Origin: Natrinema versiforme JCM 10478
Lineage (GTDB): Archaea; Halobacteriota; Halobacteria; Halobacteriales; Natrialbaceae
Direction: 5' to 3'
Assembly: GCF_000337195.1 (NCBI RefSeq)
Contig: NZ_AOID01000031.1
Coordinates: 52,274 to 116,273 of the forward strand
DNA: 64,000 bases
Positions within the stretch are counted from its first letter, which is position 1. The number at the start of each line of letters is the position of its first letter. Positions 1-8,192 of this stretch are shown here, one piece after another. A program made the position numbers and the translations under genes. The notes below the pieces were generated by a model that had not been told where the DNA came from, searched no databases, and saw only the letters and a program-made list of their open reading frames with translations.

Positions 1-23
1 TCAGAGATGTGTATAAGAGACAG
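1..23 (+). other. Residual Nextera/Tn5 adapter at contig end
   Basis: Bases 5-23 are identical to the 19-base Tn5 mosaic end AGATGTGTATAAGAGACAG used in Nextera libraries. The four bases before it (TCAG) differ by one base from the TCGG that precedes the mosaic end in the Nextera read-2 adapter. This is synthetic sequence left on a draft contig, not haloarchaeal DNA. An ATG at base 9 lies inside it and must not be used as a start codon. Confidence 0.95.
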
Positions 24-104
24 GAACGAGACGGCACCAGCCGAGCGATAATACGTGTCGTCGTTCACCCGCGAACACTGGGTCTCGCCCGACCGACATC
101 GGCC

Positions 105-953
105 GTGAAGCGTCGCGTGTTCCTCGGCACGGTCGGGTCGGCGGCCTCGCTCACCACGCTGGCGTACGCGACCCGCGACCCGAGCGAGACGCTCGCGGTC
201 CGGATCTGGTTCTCGGAGCGGGCCGCGGGCTACGACGGGGTCGGCGACCGCGTCCACGAGTATCTCGGGGCGACGCTCGCCCTCGAGCACTGGAAACTCG
301 AGGTCTCTCTTGGCGGCTCCGTCTCGGTCTCGACCGAGGACGCCGCGCGGCTCACCGCCCGCGGCGAGTGGCCGACGGCCGTCGCGGCGGGCGCGCTCGA
401 CCGCCGCGACCTCGAGCCGGTGGCGGATGCCAACCTGCTGGTGACCGACGGGGGGATGGAACGGGCACCGACCGGGTACGGAATCCCCCACATCGCCTCG
501 GTCGGCGGGGCTCGCCACATCGCCGCCCTCGAGCCGTTCGACGAACTGGCCGGCGACGACGCGCGCTCGATCGTTCCGTACGCGACGCCGACGCGGTCGA
601 TCCAGGTGCTCGTCCACGAAATCGGGCACGCGCTCGGATTGGAACACGACCACGGCGTCGCGTTTCGCGACGGCGAGGCCGTCATCCCGACGCCGATGCT
701 CGGAAGCTACGTGTGGGACCCGGCGTACGAGACCGACCGCCCGCACTGCGGGGCGGCGATTCCGAACACGGAGAACAGAACACGGAAACTCAGTCTTGCC
801 TTTTCGTCGTGTGCCCGCCGCGACCTCGCGACCTACGAGGGCGGGCTCTTCTCGGACGGCACCCTGCAGAGAGTCGAGCCGAAGGCTCCCGGTGGCGCGG
901 ACCGAGACACAGCGCCGAACGATCGGCAACGGGATCGGGACGTACTCGAGTAG
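105..953 (+). CDS. Tat-exported metzincin-like zinc metalloprotease
   Basis: A predicted secreted protein of 282 residues that probably cleaves peptides outside the cell. The GTG at 105 gives VKRRVFLGTVGSAA, a twin-arginine signal followed by a short hydrophobic stretch. Upstream in-frame codons run into adapter sequence at 1-23, so the longer reading frame is an artefact. Residues 171-181 read HEIGHALGLEH, the HExxHxxGxxH zinc site of metzincins, followed by D and H. Met198, in the segment TPMLGS, is placed to be the Met-turn. The C-terminus is charged and probably disordered. It stops seven bases before the end of the convergent repressor gene. The fold class is well supported; the substrate is unknown. 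Confidence 0.8.
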   Translation: MKRRVFLGTVGSAASLTTLAYATRDPSETLAVRIWFSERAAGYDGVGDRVHEYLGATLALEHWKLEVSLGGSVSVSTEDAARLTARGEWPTAVAAGALDRRDLEPVADANLLVTDGGMERAPTGYGIPHIASVGGARHIAALEPFDELAGDDARSIVPYATPTRSIQVLVHEIGHALGLEHDHGVAFRDGEAVIPTPMLGSYVWDPAYETDRPHCGAAIPNTENRTRKLSLAFSSCARRDLATYEGGLFSDGTLQRVEPKAPGGADRDTAPNDRQRDRDVLE

Positions 954-960
954 CGCGTCG

Positions 961-1308
961 TTACTCGTCGGCGTCGTCGTCCTCGCCGCGGGCGAAGCTA
1001 GCCTGTGGCTCGCCCTCCTGGTCCGTGCCGGCGTTTGGCCCTTCGATGAGCGCTTCGAAGTCGTCGACCTCGTCGTACTGGTCTCGGTACACCAGCGCCG
1101 CCTTTCCCGCGGAGGTGATCTCGTAGAGCCCGGACCGTTCGGCGGGGCCGATCTTGGTGACGAGCCCGTAGTCCTCGAGCACCGGCAGTCTGGTGTTGAT
1201 GTTCTTTCGGCTCTTGCCCGTGTGGGCAGCCAGATTCGTTGCGACGTTTCGTCCCTTGTCCTCGAGCGCCTCGAGGATCAGGAAATCAGTTGGTTGGCGG
1301 AGTTTCAC
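961..1308 (-). CDS. PhiH1 repressor-like winged-helix regulator
   Basis: A 115-residue DNA-binding protein of the haloarchaeal PhiH1-repressor-like family. The first 75 residues form a winged helix, with QPTDFLILEAL then KNINTRLPVLEDYGLV as recognition helix and GLYEITSAGKAAL as the wing. The tail is acidic and low-complexity (ending EDDDADE). The start is GTG. An AATATAG TATA-like box at about 1331-1339 lies roughly 27 bases upstream, which fits a leaderless transcript starting at this codon. Family members occur widely on haloarchaeal chromosomes. No phage genes are adjacent, so the name does not imply a prophage. The target is unknown; it may regulate itself. Confidence 0.8.
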   Translation of the reverse strand: MKLRQPTDFLILEALEDKGRNVATNLAAHTGKSRKNINTRLPVLEDYGLVTKIGPAERSGLYEITSAGKAALVYRDQYDEVDDFEALIEGPNAGTDQEGEPQASFARGEDDDADE

Positions 1309-1647
1309 TCTCGTTCACTCTCGTACCGGTCTATATTTCCAGTGGTAACTAATACTTTCGGCTCGAGGCCCGCTGTTTTCGTCGGTTATTTCCATCCGTA
1401 CTATTAAGTTGCTGTCCGACGTAGGTCTCGAGCGGGTGGGTCGAGCAACCCGCGACGGATCCCCCATCGTCGCACCCGAACCGAGCCCGGTTCACACCCG
1501 TTGCTCCCCGGTATCGGGCTCGGCCGCCACCTGCCCCTACTCGGCTCCCACCCCTCCCCCATCTGTCCTCCAATTGTCGGGTATTACAGCAGAGTGCCAA
1601 CAGTACGGGCACTGGCGGAATCGCGCTGCCACGACCGGTCGCCGGTA
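1309..1647. other. Intergenic region, 339 bases
   Basis: This holds the promoter of the repressor gene (TATA-like box at about 1331-1339, minus strand) and the 3' flank of otsB. No conserved-looking protein, RNA gene or clear repeat was seen. Open frames here are compositional. Confidence 0.5.
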
Positions 1648-2487
1648 TCAGTCGGCGGTCGCAGCCGGCGGCTCATCGGCGGCGGCCAGTTCGGCCCCGG
1701 TCGAACCGAGCCACGAGAGAAACGACGCGACCTCGACGGGGGACTCGACCCGATAGGAGGCACTCGAGGGACCGGTACCACCGACGCGGATCCCGATCCC
1801 GTCCGGTTCGACCGCTCGAAACGCCGATTCGTCGGTGACGTCGTCACCGATGTAGACGACGGTCGTGGCCGGTGGCTCGTCGGCGGCGATCAACTCGACC
1901 GCGTTCCCTTTACCCCACGGGAAGTCCGGCCCGATCTCGAGGATCCGTTTCCCGGTCGAAATCTCGACGGCATCACCGCCGAAGCGGTCGACGACGCCGT
2001 GCGTGATCCGGCGCACGGTCGGTTCGGCGGCCGGCGGTACGGACCGGAAGTGAACCGTCCCCGTCAGGCGCTTGTTCTCGATCCGGCAGTTCGGGACCGA
2101 CGAGAGGGCGGTCTCGAGGATCGAGCAGAGGCGGTCGATCCGGGCGGCGCGTTTGCGCGCGACCGGGTGGACGGCGATCGATCCGTTGCGGGCGAGTTCG
2201 AGCCCGTGGTTGCCGGCGTAGATCGCCGGGCCGTCGACGCGCTCGCGGACATCCGTCAGCGCGCGGCCGCTGACGACCGCCGTCGTTATCCCCGGCGTCG
2301 CCGCAAGGGTGGCCACCGCGTTTCGGTTGCGTTCGGTCGGCACCGCGGCGTCGGGATCCTCGACGATCGGCGCGAGGGTTCCGTCGAAGTCCAGACAGAC
2401 GAGGAGTCCGGCGGCGTCCGCGAGCCGATTGTGGAGTTGCGGTCGTCGCTCCTCGAGCGGCCGCGGCTGTGACTCGGTTTCAGCCAT
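1648..2487 (-). CDS. otsB: Trehalose-6-phosphate phosphatase
   Basis: Removes phosphate from trehalose 6-phosphate in the cytoplasm to give trehalose, an osmolyte and protectant. The 279-residue protein carries the HAD nucleophile motif LVCLDFDGTLAPIV near residue 30, a second HAD motif VVSGRAL, GNHGLEL, and the metal-binding segment YIGDDVTDESAF in the C-terminal third. These are diagnostic of the OtsB family and the length is normal. It lies three bases downstream of otsA on the same strand, so the two are almost certainly cotranscribed and act in sequence. The C-terminal alanine-rich tail is not part of the core domain. Confidence 0.95.
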   Translation of the reverse strand: MAETESQPRPLEERRPQLHNRLADAAGLLVCLDFDGTLAPIVEDPDAAVPTERNRNAVATLAATPGITTAVVSGRALTDVRERVDGPAIYAGNHGLELARNGSIAVHPVARKRAARIDRLCSILETALSSVPNCRIENKRLTGTVHFRSVPPAAEPTVRRITHGVVDRFGGDAVEISTGKRILEIGPDFPWGKGNAVELIAADEPPATTVVYIGDDVTDESAFRAVEPDGIGIRVGGTGPSSASYRVESPVEVASFLSWLGSTGAELAAADEPPAATAD

Positions 2488-2490
2488 CGA

Positions 2491-4227
2491 TTATGCTGGG
2501 GGAGTCGGTTCTTTCGAGTCTGAATCCGAATCTGTGTCCGAGCCGGAGCCAGCGCTGTTTTCCGCACTCGCATCGCCCGTCCGGCGGTCGCCGTGGACGC
2601 GTCTGATCCAGTCGAACTGCGTGTCCATCCACGCCTCGATGTCGCCGTTGAAGACGCGCTGGCGAAGCGTGTTCATCCGCCGCCGGCGCTCGTACGGCGG
2701 CATCGAGAGCGCGTGCTCGAGTTGGGACGCGAATCCGTCGACATCGGTCGGATCGATCGTCAGGGCGTGGGAGCCAAAGCGATCGTGTGCGCCGGTCCGA
2801 TTACTCAGTAGCAACGTCCCGTCGCCATCGACACTGGCGGCGAGGTACTCCTGTGCCACCAAGTTCATGCCGTCGATCAGCGGGCTCACGATCATCGTAT
2901 CCGCGCGCCGGTAGAGTGCATAGAGGTCTTCCTCGGGCAGCACGTCCTCGGTGTAGACGATCGGTTGCCACTCGTCGGTCTCGAAGCGGCGGTTGATCCG
3001 CGTTACTTCGCTGCGGACGAGTTCGCCGTACTGCTCGTAGGTCTCGATCTCCGTGCGCGACGGTGTCGCCTTCTGGAGGAACGTAAAGTCGCCACGCCAG
3101 TCCGGGTTCCGCTCGAAGAACCGCTCGAGGGCCGCAAGCCGCTCCGGAATCCCCTTGCTGTAGTCGAGGCGATCGAGCCCCAACCCGAGCATGGTGCCCT
3201 GCTGAATCCCGTACTCGTCGAACAGGTCGGAAAGCCGGTCGGGATCGGTCGACCGCGCTCCCCGGTCGTACGATTCGGCGTCGACGCCCATCGGCGTCGC
3301 GACGACCCGGGTCGTCGTTCCCTCGTACCGGACCGTTCGGTGAGCGTAATCGACGGCTGCTCCGGCCAGGAACCGGTCGACGCAATCCAGGAACTGATCG
3401 GCGTACCGCTCGACGTGGAAGCCGAGCAGATCGTTGCCGAGCAGTCCCTCGAGGACGGGACCGCCGGCCGGGCAGTGCCGAAACGTCGACGGCGACGGCC
3501 ACGGGATGTGCCAGAACTGCGCGACGGTCGCGCCGGCGGGGACCGACTCCCGGATCATCCGCGGCGCGAGCGCGAGGTGGTAGTCCTGCAGCCAGATCAC
3601 CGAGTCGTCGGTCGCGTGGTCGGCGACCGCCTCGGCGAACCGCTCGTTGACCGTCCGGTACCACTCGAAGTCGTTCGATCGGTCCTCGATCAGGTCGGGA
3701 AAGCCGTGACAGAGCGGCCAGAGGACCCGATTGCTGAACCCGTAGTAGTAGGAATCGACGGCTTCCTCGGAGAGATCGAGGCGGCGCAGCGTGTAGGCTT
3801 CCTCGTCCGGCGGGACGGCGACGCAGTTCCGCTCGTCCGTCACGTCGAAGTCGGCCTCGCCGTCGCCCCACGCGATCCACGTGCCGTCGGTCTTCTTGAC
3901 GACGGGATCGAGGCCCGCCGTCAGGCCGCCGGTCGGTTCGTCGACCGTGATCGATCGCGCGTCGGCCGTCGAGCGCGCGCCGCCGTCGGTCCCCGTCGGC
4001 GGGGAGCCGTCATCGCTCGCGGAATTGGCGTCCGCCGCCGAAGCGTCGTCTTCGTACTCGTGACGATACGGTTGCCGGTTCGAGACCACGATCAACGAAC
4101 CGGGACAGCTTGGACCGCTCGAGCCGGATGCTTCGTCCGTTCGGCCGCGACCGTCGGCCCGCCGCTGTCGTTTGCGTACAGTCGTCGACGACAACCGCTC
4201 GGTAACTCGCATTCGCTGAAATAGCAC
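2491..4227 (-). CDS. otsA: Trehalose-6-phosphate synthase (GT20)
   Basis: Transfers glucose from a nucleotide-glucose donor to glucose 6-phosphate, making trehalose 6-phosphate. This GT20 protein has SLIVVSNRQPY, the WLQDYHLALAPRMIR segment, FWHIPWPSP, LGFHVERYADQFL, GLDRLDYSKGIPERL and SPLIDGMNLVAQEYLA, all typical of OtsA. The first 45 residues are a poorly conserved basic extension, and about 60 acidic and serine/threonine-rich residues interrupt the N-terminal lobe after SNRQPYRHEYED. The track start is GTG at 4227; ATG at 4212 is an equally good start. A TATA-like CCTATTAA lies at about 4271-4278. It leads the otsA-otsB operon. Confidence 0.94.
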   Translation of the reverse strand: MLFQRMRVTERLSSTTVRKRQRRADGRGRTDEASGSSGPSCPGSLIVVSNRQPYRHEYEDDASAADANSASDDGSPPTGTDGGARSTADARSITVDEPTGGLTAGLDPVVKKTDGTWIAWGDGEADFDVTDERNCVAVPPDEEAYTLRRLDLSEEAVDSYYYGFSNRVLWPLCHGFPDLIEDRSNDFEWYRTVNERFAEAVADHATDDSVIWLQDYHLALAPRMIRESVPAGATVAQFWHIPWPSPSTFRHCPAGGPVLEGLLGNDLLGFHVERYADQFLDCVDRFLAGAAVDYAHRTVRYEGTTTRVVATPMGVDAESYDRGARSTDPDRLSDLFDEYGIQQGTMLGLGLDRLDYSKGIPERLAALERFFERNPDWRGDFTFLQKATPSRTEIETYEQYGELVRSEVTRINRRFETDEWQPIVYTEDVLPEEDLYALYRRADTMIVSPLIDGMNLVAQEYLAASVDGDGTLLLSNRTGAHDRFGSHALTIDPTDVDGFASQLEHALSMPPYERRRRMNTLRQRVFNGDIEAWMDTQFDWIRRVHGDRRTGDASAENSAGSGSDTDSDSDSKEPTPPA

Positions 4228-4394
4228 AGCGTCCCGACGTGTTGCCTCGCGGCCTGCGATCGCCGGGGGGTTAATAGGTTCCCGCTAGTAACCGGGCTAT
4301 CCGGACTGTTCGGTCTGCGTGAAAGTCACCGAGCTGGCTACCGCACTCACCTCCCAACCAAACGTTGATTTTCGGCTCGAGCGAACTCTCCCCC

Positions 4395-5534
4395 ATGGAA
4401 TTCCCGTTCGAGCGCCGGATCGCGGCCTGTCAGCGCCGACTCGAGCGCAATGGAGCCGATCTGGTCGTCTGCTTCCCGAGTCCGAACCTGACCTATCTGA
4501 CCGGCTTCGAGGAGTCGCCGTCCGAACGGCACCTGTTGCTGTTCGTTCCCGACACCGGCGACCCCGCGCTGGTCGCGCCGGCGATGTACGAGGAACAGCT
4601 GTCCGAGCTTCCGCTTTCGGAGCTTCGACTGCGGTGCTGGACCGACGCGGACGACCCGCTCGAGGTCGCCGAAGACGTACTGGAGGCCTATTCGCTCGGC
4701 CCGGCGACCGTCCTCGTCGACGACCGGATGTGGGCGACGTTCACGCAGGATTTGCGGGAACTCCTTCCCGACGCCGAGTTCGGCCTCGCGAGTGCCGTCC
4801 TCGAGCCGCTGCGAATCCGCAAGGACGACGTCGAACTCGCGGCGCTTCGGCGGGCCGGCGACCTCGCGGACCGCGTCTCGCTCGAGATCCGCGCACGCGG
4901 GGACGACCTGCTCGGGATGACCGAAGCAGAACTGGCGAGCGAGATCGATCGACTGCTCGCCGCGGCCGGCGGTGAGGAGCCGGCGTTCGAAACGATCGTC
5001 GCCGCCGGCCCGAACGGTGCCCGGCCTCACCACCACGGCGGCTCGCGGGAGATCGAGGCCGGCGATCCGATCGTCTTGGACTTCGGCGCGTTCGTCGAGT
5101 CCGAACTCGAGGCCGGAACGGCCCGCTATCCCGGCGACCAGACGCGGACGATCGTCGTCGGCGAACCGCCCGCCGAGTACGAGCGGGTCCACGATATCGT
5201 CAGGCAGGCCCAACAAGCTGCGGTCGACGCGATCGAGCCGGGTGTCACGGCCGGCTCGGTCGACCGCGCTGCCAGAGAAGTCATCGAGGACGCCGGCTAT
5301 GGCGACGCCTTCGTCCACCGGACCGGCCACGGCGTCGGTCTCGAGGTCCACGAACCGCCATACATCGTCGCGGGCAACGACCGCGAGCTCGAGCCCGGCA
5401 TGGTCTTTAGCGTCGAACCGGGGATCTACCTCGAGGGCGAGTTTGGCGTCCGGATCGAGGACCTCGTTGTGGTGACCGAGGACGGTGCCGAGCGACTGAA
5501 CGATACGCCGCGCGGCTGGGAGACTGGGCGCTGA
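4395..5534 (+). CDS. M24B family Xaa-Pro peptidase
   Basis: A probable dinuclear-metal aminopeptidase that releases residues ahead of proline (M24B, Xaa-Pro dipeptidase-like). The 379-residue protein has the N-terminal creatinase-like domain, including [13 protein letters not shown]. The C-terminal pita-bread domain supplies the expected metal ligands: Asp in LDFGAF, Asp in YPGDQTRT, His in [14 protein letters not shown], Glu in SVEPGIY and Glu in GVRIED. The ATG at 4395 was chosen because [16 protein letters not shown] matches the usual family N-terminus; a TTG at 4365 would add ten unremarkable residues. The gene stands alone between otsA and the origin region. Confidence 0.9.
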   Translation: MEFPFERRIAACQRRLERNGADLVVCFPSPNLTYLTGFEESPSERHLLLFVPDTGDPALVAPAMYEEQLSELPLSELRLRCWTDADDPLEVAEDVLEAYSLGPATVLVDDRMWATFTQDLRELLPDAEFGLASAVLEPLRIRKDDVELAALRRAGDLADRVSLEIRARGDDLLGMTEAELASEIDRLLAAAGGEEPAFETIVAAGPNGARPHHHGGSREIEAGDPIVLDFGAFVESELEAGTARYPGDQTRTIVVGEPPAEYERVHDIVRQAQQAAVDAIEPGVTAGSVDRAAREVIEDAGYGDAFVHRTGHGVGLEVHEPPYIVAGNDRELEPGMVFSVEPGIYLEGEFGVRIEDLVVVTEDGAERLNDTPRGWETGR

Positions 5535-5542
5535 ATGGGAAG

Positions 5543-5616
5543 CTACCGCTGAGCGAGGAGTTATCGCTGAGTAGGGAGCCACCGCTGAGTGAGGAACTAT
5601 TGCTGAGTAGAGCGAC
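5543..5616. repeat. 18-bp imperfect tandem repeat, four copies
   Basis: CGCTGAG or TGCTGAG followed by a purine-rich GAGGAGT/TAGGGAGC segment starts at 5547, 5565, 5583 and 5601, an exact 18-base period. It lies just after the M24 peptidase stop codon, about 50 bases before the outermost origin box. No function is evident. Confidence 0.75.
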
Positions 5617-5662
5617 AGACAGTGTTCGAAACGGTGCGATGACTCGAGGCAGTGGAACGGGG

Positions 5663-5682
5663 ACACCGGGTTTCCGGTGAAA
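5663..5682 (-). promoter_or_regulatory. Origin recognition box A (outlying)
   Basis: The minus strand reads TTTCACCGGAAACCCGGTGT, the same 20-mer as boxes B, D and H. It lies beyond the 3' end of orc1/cdc6, in the same orientation as boxes B and C. Confidence 0.8.
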
Positions 5683-5764
5683 TGTCGGTTTGTTGCCCAC
5701 TGAACGGTGGCAATCGCGTCGAAATGCCTCGACAAGCTTTGGCGTGGCTCGGCGGTTCGCGGCG

Positions 5765-6970
5765 CTAGGACTCGTCGGTCTCGACGAGGACCGTCCGCAC
5801 GACCTCCGGATCCTCGAGTAACTGGTGTTCGGTGTAACTCCCCTCGGCGCTGCCGCCGCTCCGGCGGGCCTGCTCCAAGATGTCGAGGAACGCGTGTTCT
5901 TTCAGCAGGTCGCGCACCCGTCGGAGCGAGAGCGGTTCGGAGCGCTCCTGTCGGCAGATCTCCTCGTAGACGTCGTAGATCTTCGTCGTCCGGAACCCGT
6001 CTTCCTCGGTCGCGTTGAGCGAGAGCACCGCGAGCGCCTGCAGGACGTACCGCGAGTGCGGGGTCGAGCCGCGGATGAGTTCGCGGAAGCGATCGGTCTC
6101 GGCCCGCTCGCGGGCCTGCACGACGAACTCCTCGCGGACGGTCTCGCTGCCCTTCGACTGGGCGATCTCGCCGGCGTAACGGAGGATGTCGATCGCCTTC
6201 CGCGCGTCGCCGTGTTCCCGGGCGGCCAGCGCCGCGGCCCGGGGGATCACCGAGGGCTCGAGGACCCCATCCTTGAACGCGTCGCTGCGGGCCTGCATGA
6301 TGTCCCTGAGCTGGTTTGCGTCGTAAGGCGGGAAGACGAATTCACGCTCACAGAGGCTGGACTTCACCCGCTCGTCCAGTCGATCCTTGTACTTGATCTT
6401 GTTACTGATGCCGATCACCCCGATCTTACACGACTCGAGTTTGCCGGCCTCGCCCGCACGCGAGAGTTGCATGAGAATGTCGTCGTCGTCGAGTTTGTCG
6501 ACCTCGTCCAGAATCACGAGGACGACGTCGTACTGGGAGTCGAGTACTTTCCAAAGTCGCTTGTAGTACGTCGAGGTGCTGAGCCCCTTATCGGGGATTC
6601 GCACGTCGGTGCGCGCCGGTTCGTTCAGCGCGTGGGCGATCGTCTGGACGGCCTGGGTCTCCGTGTTGTCCTGTGCGCAGTCGACGTAGGCAAACGCCGA
6701 GGTGACGTCCTCGTCGCCCGCGACGCGGACGGCCCGTTCCGAGATGTACTTCGCACAGAGGGACTTTCCCGTCCCCGTCTTGCCGTAGATGAGGAGGTTG
6801 CTCGGGCTCTGGCCGAAGATCGCGGGGTTGACCGCGTTCGCGAGTTCCGAAATCTCGTCGCCCCGGCCGACGATTCGCCCCTCCGCGGGGAGGTGGTTGA
6901 TCTCGAGTAGTTCCTTGTTCTCGAAGATCGGGTCGTCGCGCGTGAACAGGTCGTCGCCGGAACTCGACAT
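5765..6970 (-). CDS. orc1/cdc6: Orc1/Cdc6 replication initiator ATPase
   Basis: Archaeal initiator that binds origin boxes, helps melt the origin and recruits the MCM helicase. The 401-residue protein has the AAA+ Walker A motif GKTGTGKS (63-70), Walker B LVILDEVDKL (151-160), sensor-1 region VIGISNKIKYKDRLDERV, and sensor-2 region around HGDARKAIDILRYAGEIA. The C-terminal winged helix holds EEICRQERSEPLSLRRVRDLL. Length is normal. The upstream intergenic region carries the matching recognition boxes. Box B begins only seven bases upstream of the start codon and overlaps the expected TATA position (about 7000), so self-repression is likely. Haloarchaea carry several such genes; each usually serves the origin beside it. 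Confidence 0.96.
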   Translation of the reverse strand: MSSSGDDLFTRDDPIFENKELLEINHLPAEGRIVGRGDEISELANAVNPAIFGQSPSNLLIYGKTGTGKSLCAKYISERAVRVAGDEDVTSAFAYVDCAQDNTETQAVQTIAHALNEPARTDVRIPDKGLSTSTYYKRLWKVLDSQYDVVLVILDEVDKLDDDDILMQLSRAGEAGKLESCKIGVIGISNKIKYKDRLDERVKSSLCEREFVFPPYDANQLRDIMQARSDAFKDGVLEPSVIPRAAALAAREHGDARKAIDILRYAGEIAQSKGSETVREEFVVQARERAETDRFRELIRGSTPHSRYVLQALAVLSLNATEEDGFRTTKIYDVYEEICRQERSEPLSLRRVRDLLKEHAFLDILEQARRSGGSAEGSYTEHQLLEDPEVVRTVLVETDES

Positions 6971-6976
6971 GGTCGA

Positions 6977-6996
6977 ACACCGGGTTTCCGGTGAAA
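6977..6996 (-). promoter_or_regulatory. Origin recognition box B, overlapping the orc1 promoter
   Basis: Minus strand TTTCACCGGAAACCCGGTGT, seven bases upstream of the orc1/cdc6 ATG. The CACTATTT segment directly upstream is the only TATA-like sequence at the leaderless distance, so initiator bound here should block its own promoter. Confidence 0.88.
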
Positions 6997-7152
6997 TAGT
7001 GTTTCCGTTTGGCAGCGCGGGCTCGAGTCCAAACGGAGACGGAGAGTACTGAGTCCTGAAACGGGTAGAATCGCCTGCTCAATTTTCAGTTGATTTGCTC
7101 GATTGGATTCACATGTGTTGACTGCCTCCGGTGATCGATCGGGTGTGGACAC

Positions 7153-7172
7153 ACACCGTGTTTCCGGTGAAA
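7153..7172 (-). promoter_or_regulatory. Origin recognition box C
   Basis: Minus strand TTTCACCGGAAACACGGTGT. It is the last left-hand box before the AT-rich unwinding stretch. Confidence 0.88.
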
Positions 7173-7338
7173 CGGGAAAATGGCGGGTGAGGGGTGCAGT
7201 TGAAACGGGGGTTTGACCTTCCCAACCGAGAGAATAGGAGACGAGATCACCGACAGCGGCGGGAATCATCGATTACGACAGCATCGAATCCGGCTATCGG
7301 CTCGAGTGGACGGTCATTCTGACTCCCTTTTCCGAACC

Positions 7339-7402
7339 ACTATTCTGATCTACTTAGTGGACTATAGACATAACATATACATATATGTAACTATAATAGA
7401 TC
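7339..7402. other. AT-rich duplex unwinding element
   Basis: This is the most AT-rich stretch of the origin, lying between converging boxes C and D. It contains the perfect 12-base palindrome TACATATATGTA at 7378-7389. The position and composition fit the first melted site; direct proof would need strand-opening data. Confidence 0.75.
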
Positions 7403-7518
7403 GTGATCGGAGCGTCATTCGCGGATATCGATCAAGACGGAGGTAGTTAGAGAGCGGAGTCGATTGAATCGAGTTCTCGCAATCAGTTCGCTGTTCACAG
7501 CGGCGGTCCGTTGCCGGC

Positions 7519-7538
7519 TTTCACCGGAAACCCGGTGT
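7519..7538 (+). promoter_or_regulatory. Origin recognition box D
   Basis: TTTCACCGGAAACCCGGTGT, the first right-hand box, in opposite orientation to boxes A to C. Confidence 0.88.
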
Positions 7539-7680
7539 GTGACCGCTGAATTCCCTGCGGAACGACGAGCCCTGACGGTTCGGTTCCGCTACATGCCGTC
7601 TCCCCTCTCACTACACCCCGAGATTTCTCGGGTGCCGTCTCACCCCACTCGCTGCTATCGTCCGACCCGCTTCGTGCCGT

Positions 7681-7700
7681 TTCACCGGAAACGTGGTGTG
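7681..7700 (+). promoter_or_regulatory. Origin recognition box E
   Basis: TTTCACCGGAAACGTGGTGT, one mismatch in the right half of the dyad. Confidence 0.85.
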
Positions 7701-7778
7701 AGTGCAGTCGCTCCGAACGATCTCTGAGCGAATCGTTCGCTCGAGACTCGATTCCGTCTCCCGATCGCCGAAAACCGG

Positions 7779-7798
7779 ATTCACCGGAAACACGGTGT
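7779..7798 (+). promoter_or_regulatory. Origin recognition box F
   Basis: ATTCACCGGAAACACGGTGT, differing from the consensus only at the first base. Confidence 0.85.
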
Positions 7799-7849
7799 GT
7801 CCGCCCGCGACGGACTCGTCCGTCGAGAACACGTTCGTCAGTGACGGGA

Positions 7850-7869
7850 ATCCACCGGAAAGACGGTGT
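7850..7869 (+). promoter_or_regulatory. Origin recognition box G (degenerate)
   Basis: ATCCACCGGAAAGACGGTGT, with three differences from the consensus, so probably a weaker site. Confidence 0.75.
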
Positions 7870-7933
7870 CCGCACAACTGGCTCTGGTCCCGCTAACCAC
7901 AGTCTTGACTATCGAACCCGATCGCCGCGCACC

Positions 7934-7953
7934 TTTCACCGGAAACCCGGTGT
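7934..7953 (+). promoter_or_regulatory. Origin recognition box H
   Basis: TTTCACCGGAAACCCGGTGT, identical to boxes A, B and D. Confidence 0.88.
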
Positions 7954-7995
7954 GTTACACTGTCATGGCCTTACTTCCTTCCCGATCCGCGTGAC

Positions 7996-8015
7996 TTTCA
8001 CCGGAAACACGGTGT
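7996..8015 (+). promoter_or_regulatory. Origin recognition box I
   Basis: TTTCACCGGAAACACGGTGT, the outermost clear right-hand box. A degenerate dyad TTCACCGGTCGATCGGTGA follows at about 8077 but lacks the GAAAC core. Confidence 0.88.
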
Positions 8016-8192
8016 GGGGGCCTCGCGACGCCCGATCCGGAGATCTCCCTGGGTGACGTGGCGACTCGCGATACCGTTCACCGGTCGATCGGTGATCGGC
8101 CGGCCTTTCCCGCTCACCGGCCGACTCTGCCGAATAGTGCTCGTTCGGCGATGCGTACCGGACCGCATCCGGTCCCGGTTGCCCCGGGTCGC

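Larger units (their letters stand above)
6971..8020. other. Chromosomal replication origin (oriC-type region)
   Basis: About 1.05 kb with no gene, next to orc1/cdc6. It holds boxes B and C in minus orientation on the left, an AT-rich stretch at about 7339-7402, and boxes D to I in plus orientation on the right. Inverted box arrays around an AT-rich unwinding element beside an initiator gene is the standard archaeal origin plan. The box core TTTCACCGGAAACACGGTGT has the G-GAAAC core of archaeal ORB elements and an internal CACCG...CGGTG dyad. Open frames here fall across the boxes and are spurious. Confidence 0.9.

Noticed and set aside
9-104. N-terminal extension of the first gene starting at an ATG at base 9
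   Set aside because: The ATG and first residues come from Tn5 adapter sequence, and the stretch before the twin-arginine signal does not look like protein.
368-1126. Long open frames antisense or shifted to real genes throughout the window (for example 3/4 of the frames over otsA, glmS, the 13017 regulator and the diamino-uronic acid operon)
   Set aside because: High GC at third positions keeps other frames open. Their peptides are Arg/Pro/Ala-rich without domains, and each overlaps a well-supported gene.
961-1308. Prophage, suggested by the PhiH1-like repressor
   Set aside because: The family is widespread on haloarchaeal chromosomes and no integrase, capsid or packaging genes are present.
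7519-8015. CRISPR array, suggested by regularly repeated 20-mers
   Set aside because: Spacing is irregular (62-162 bases), boxes also occur in the opposite orientation across the AT-rich stretch, and no cas genes are near.
8077-8094. A tenth origin recognition box
   Set aside because: It has the CACCG...CGGTG dyad but lacks the GAAAC core shared by the nine accepted boxes.
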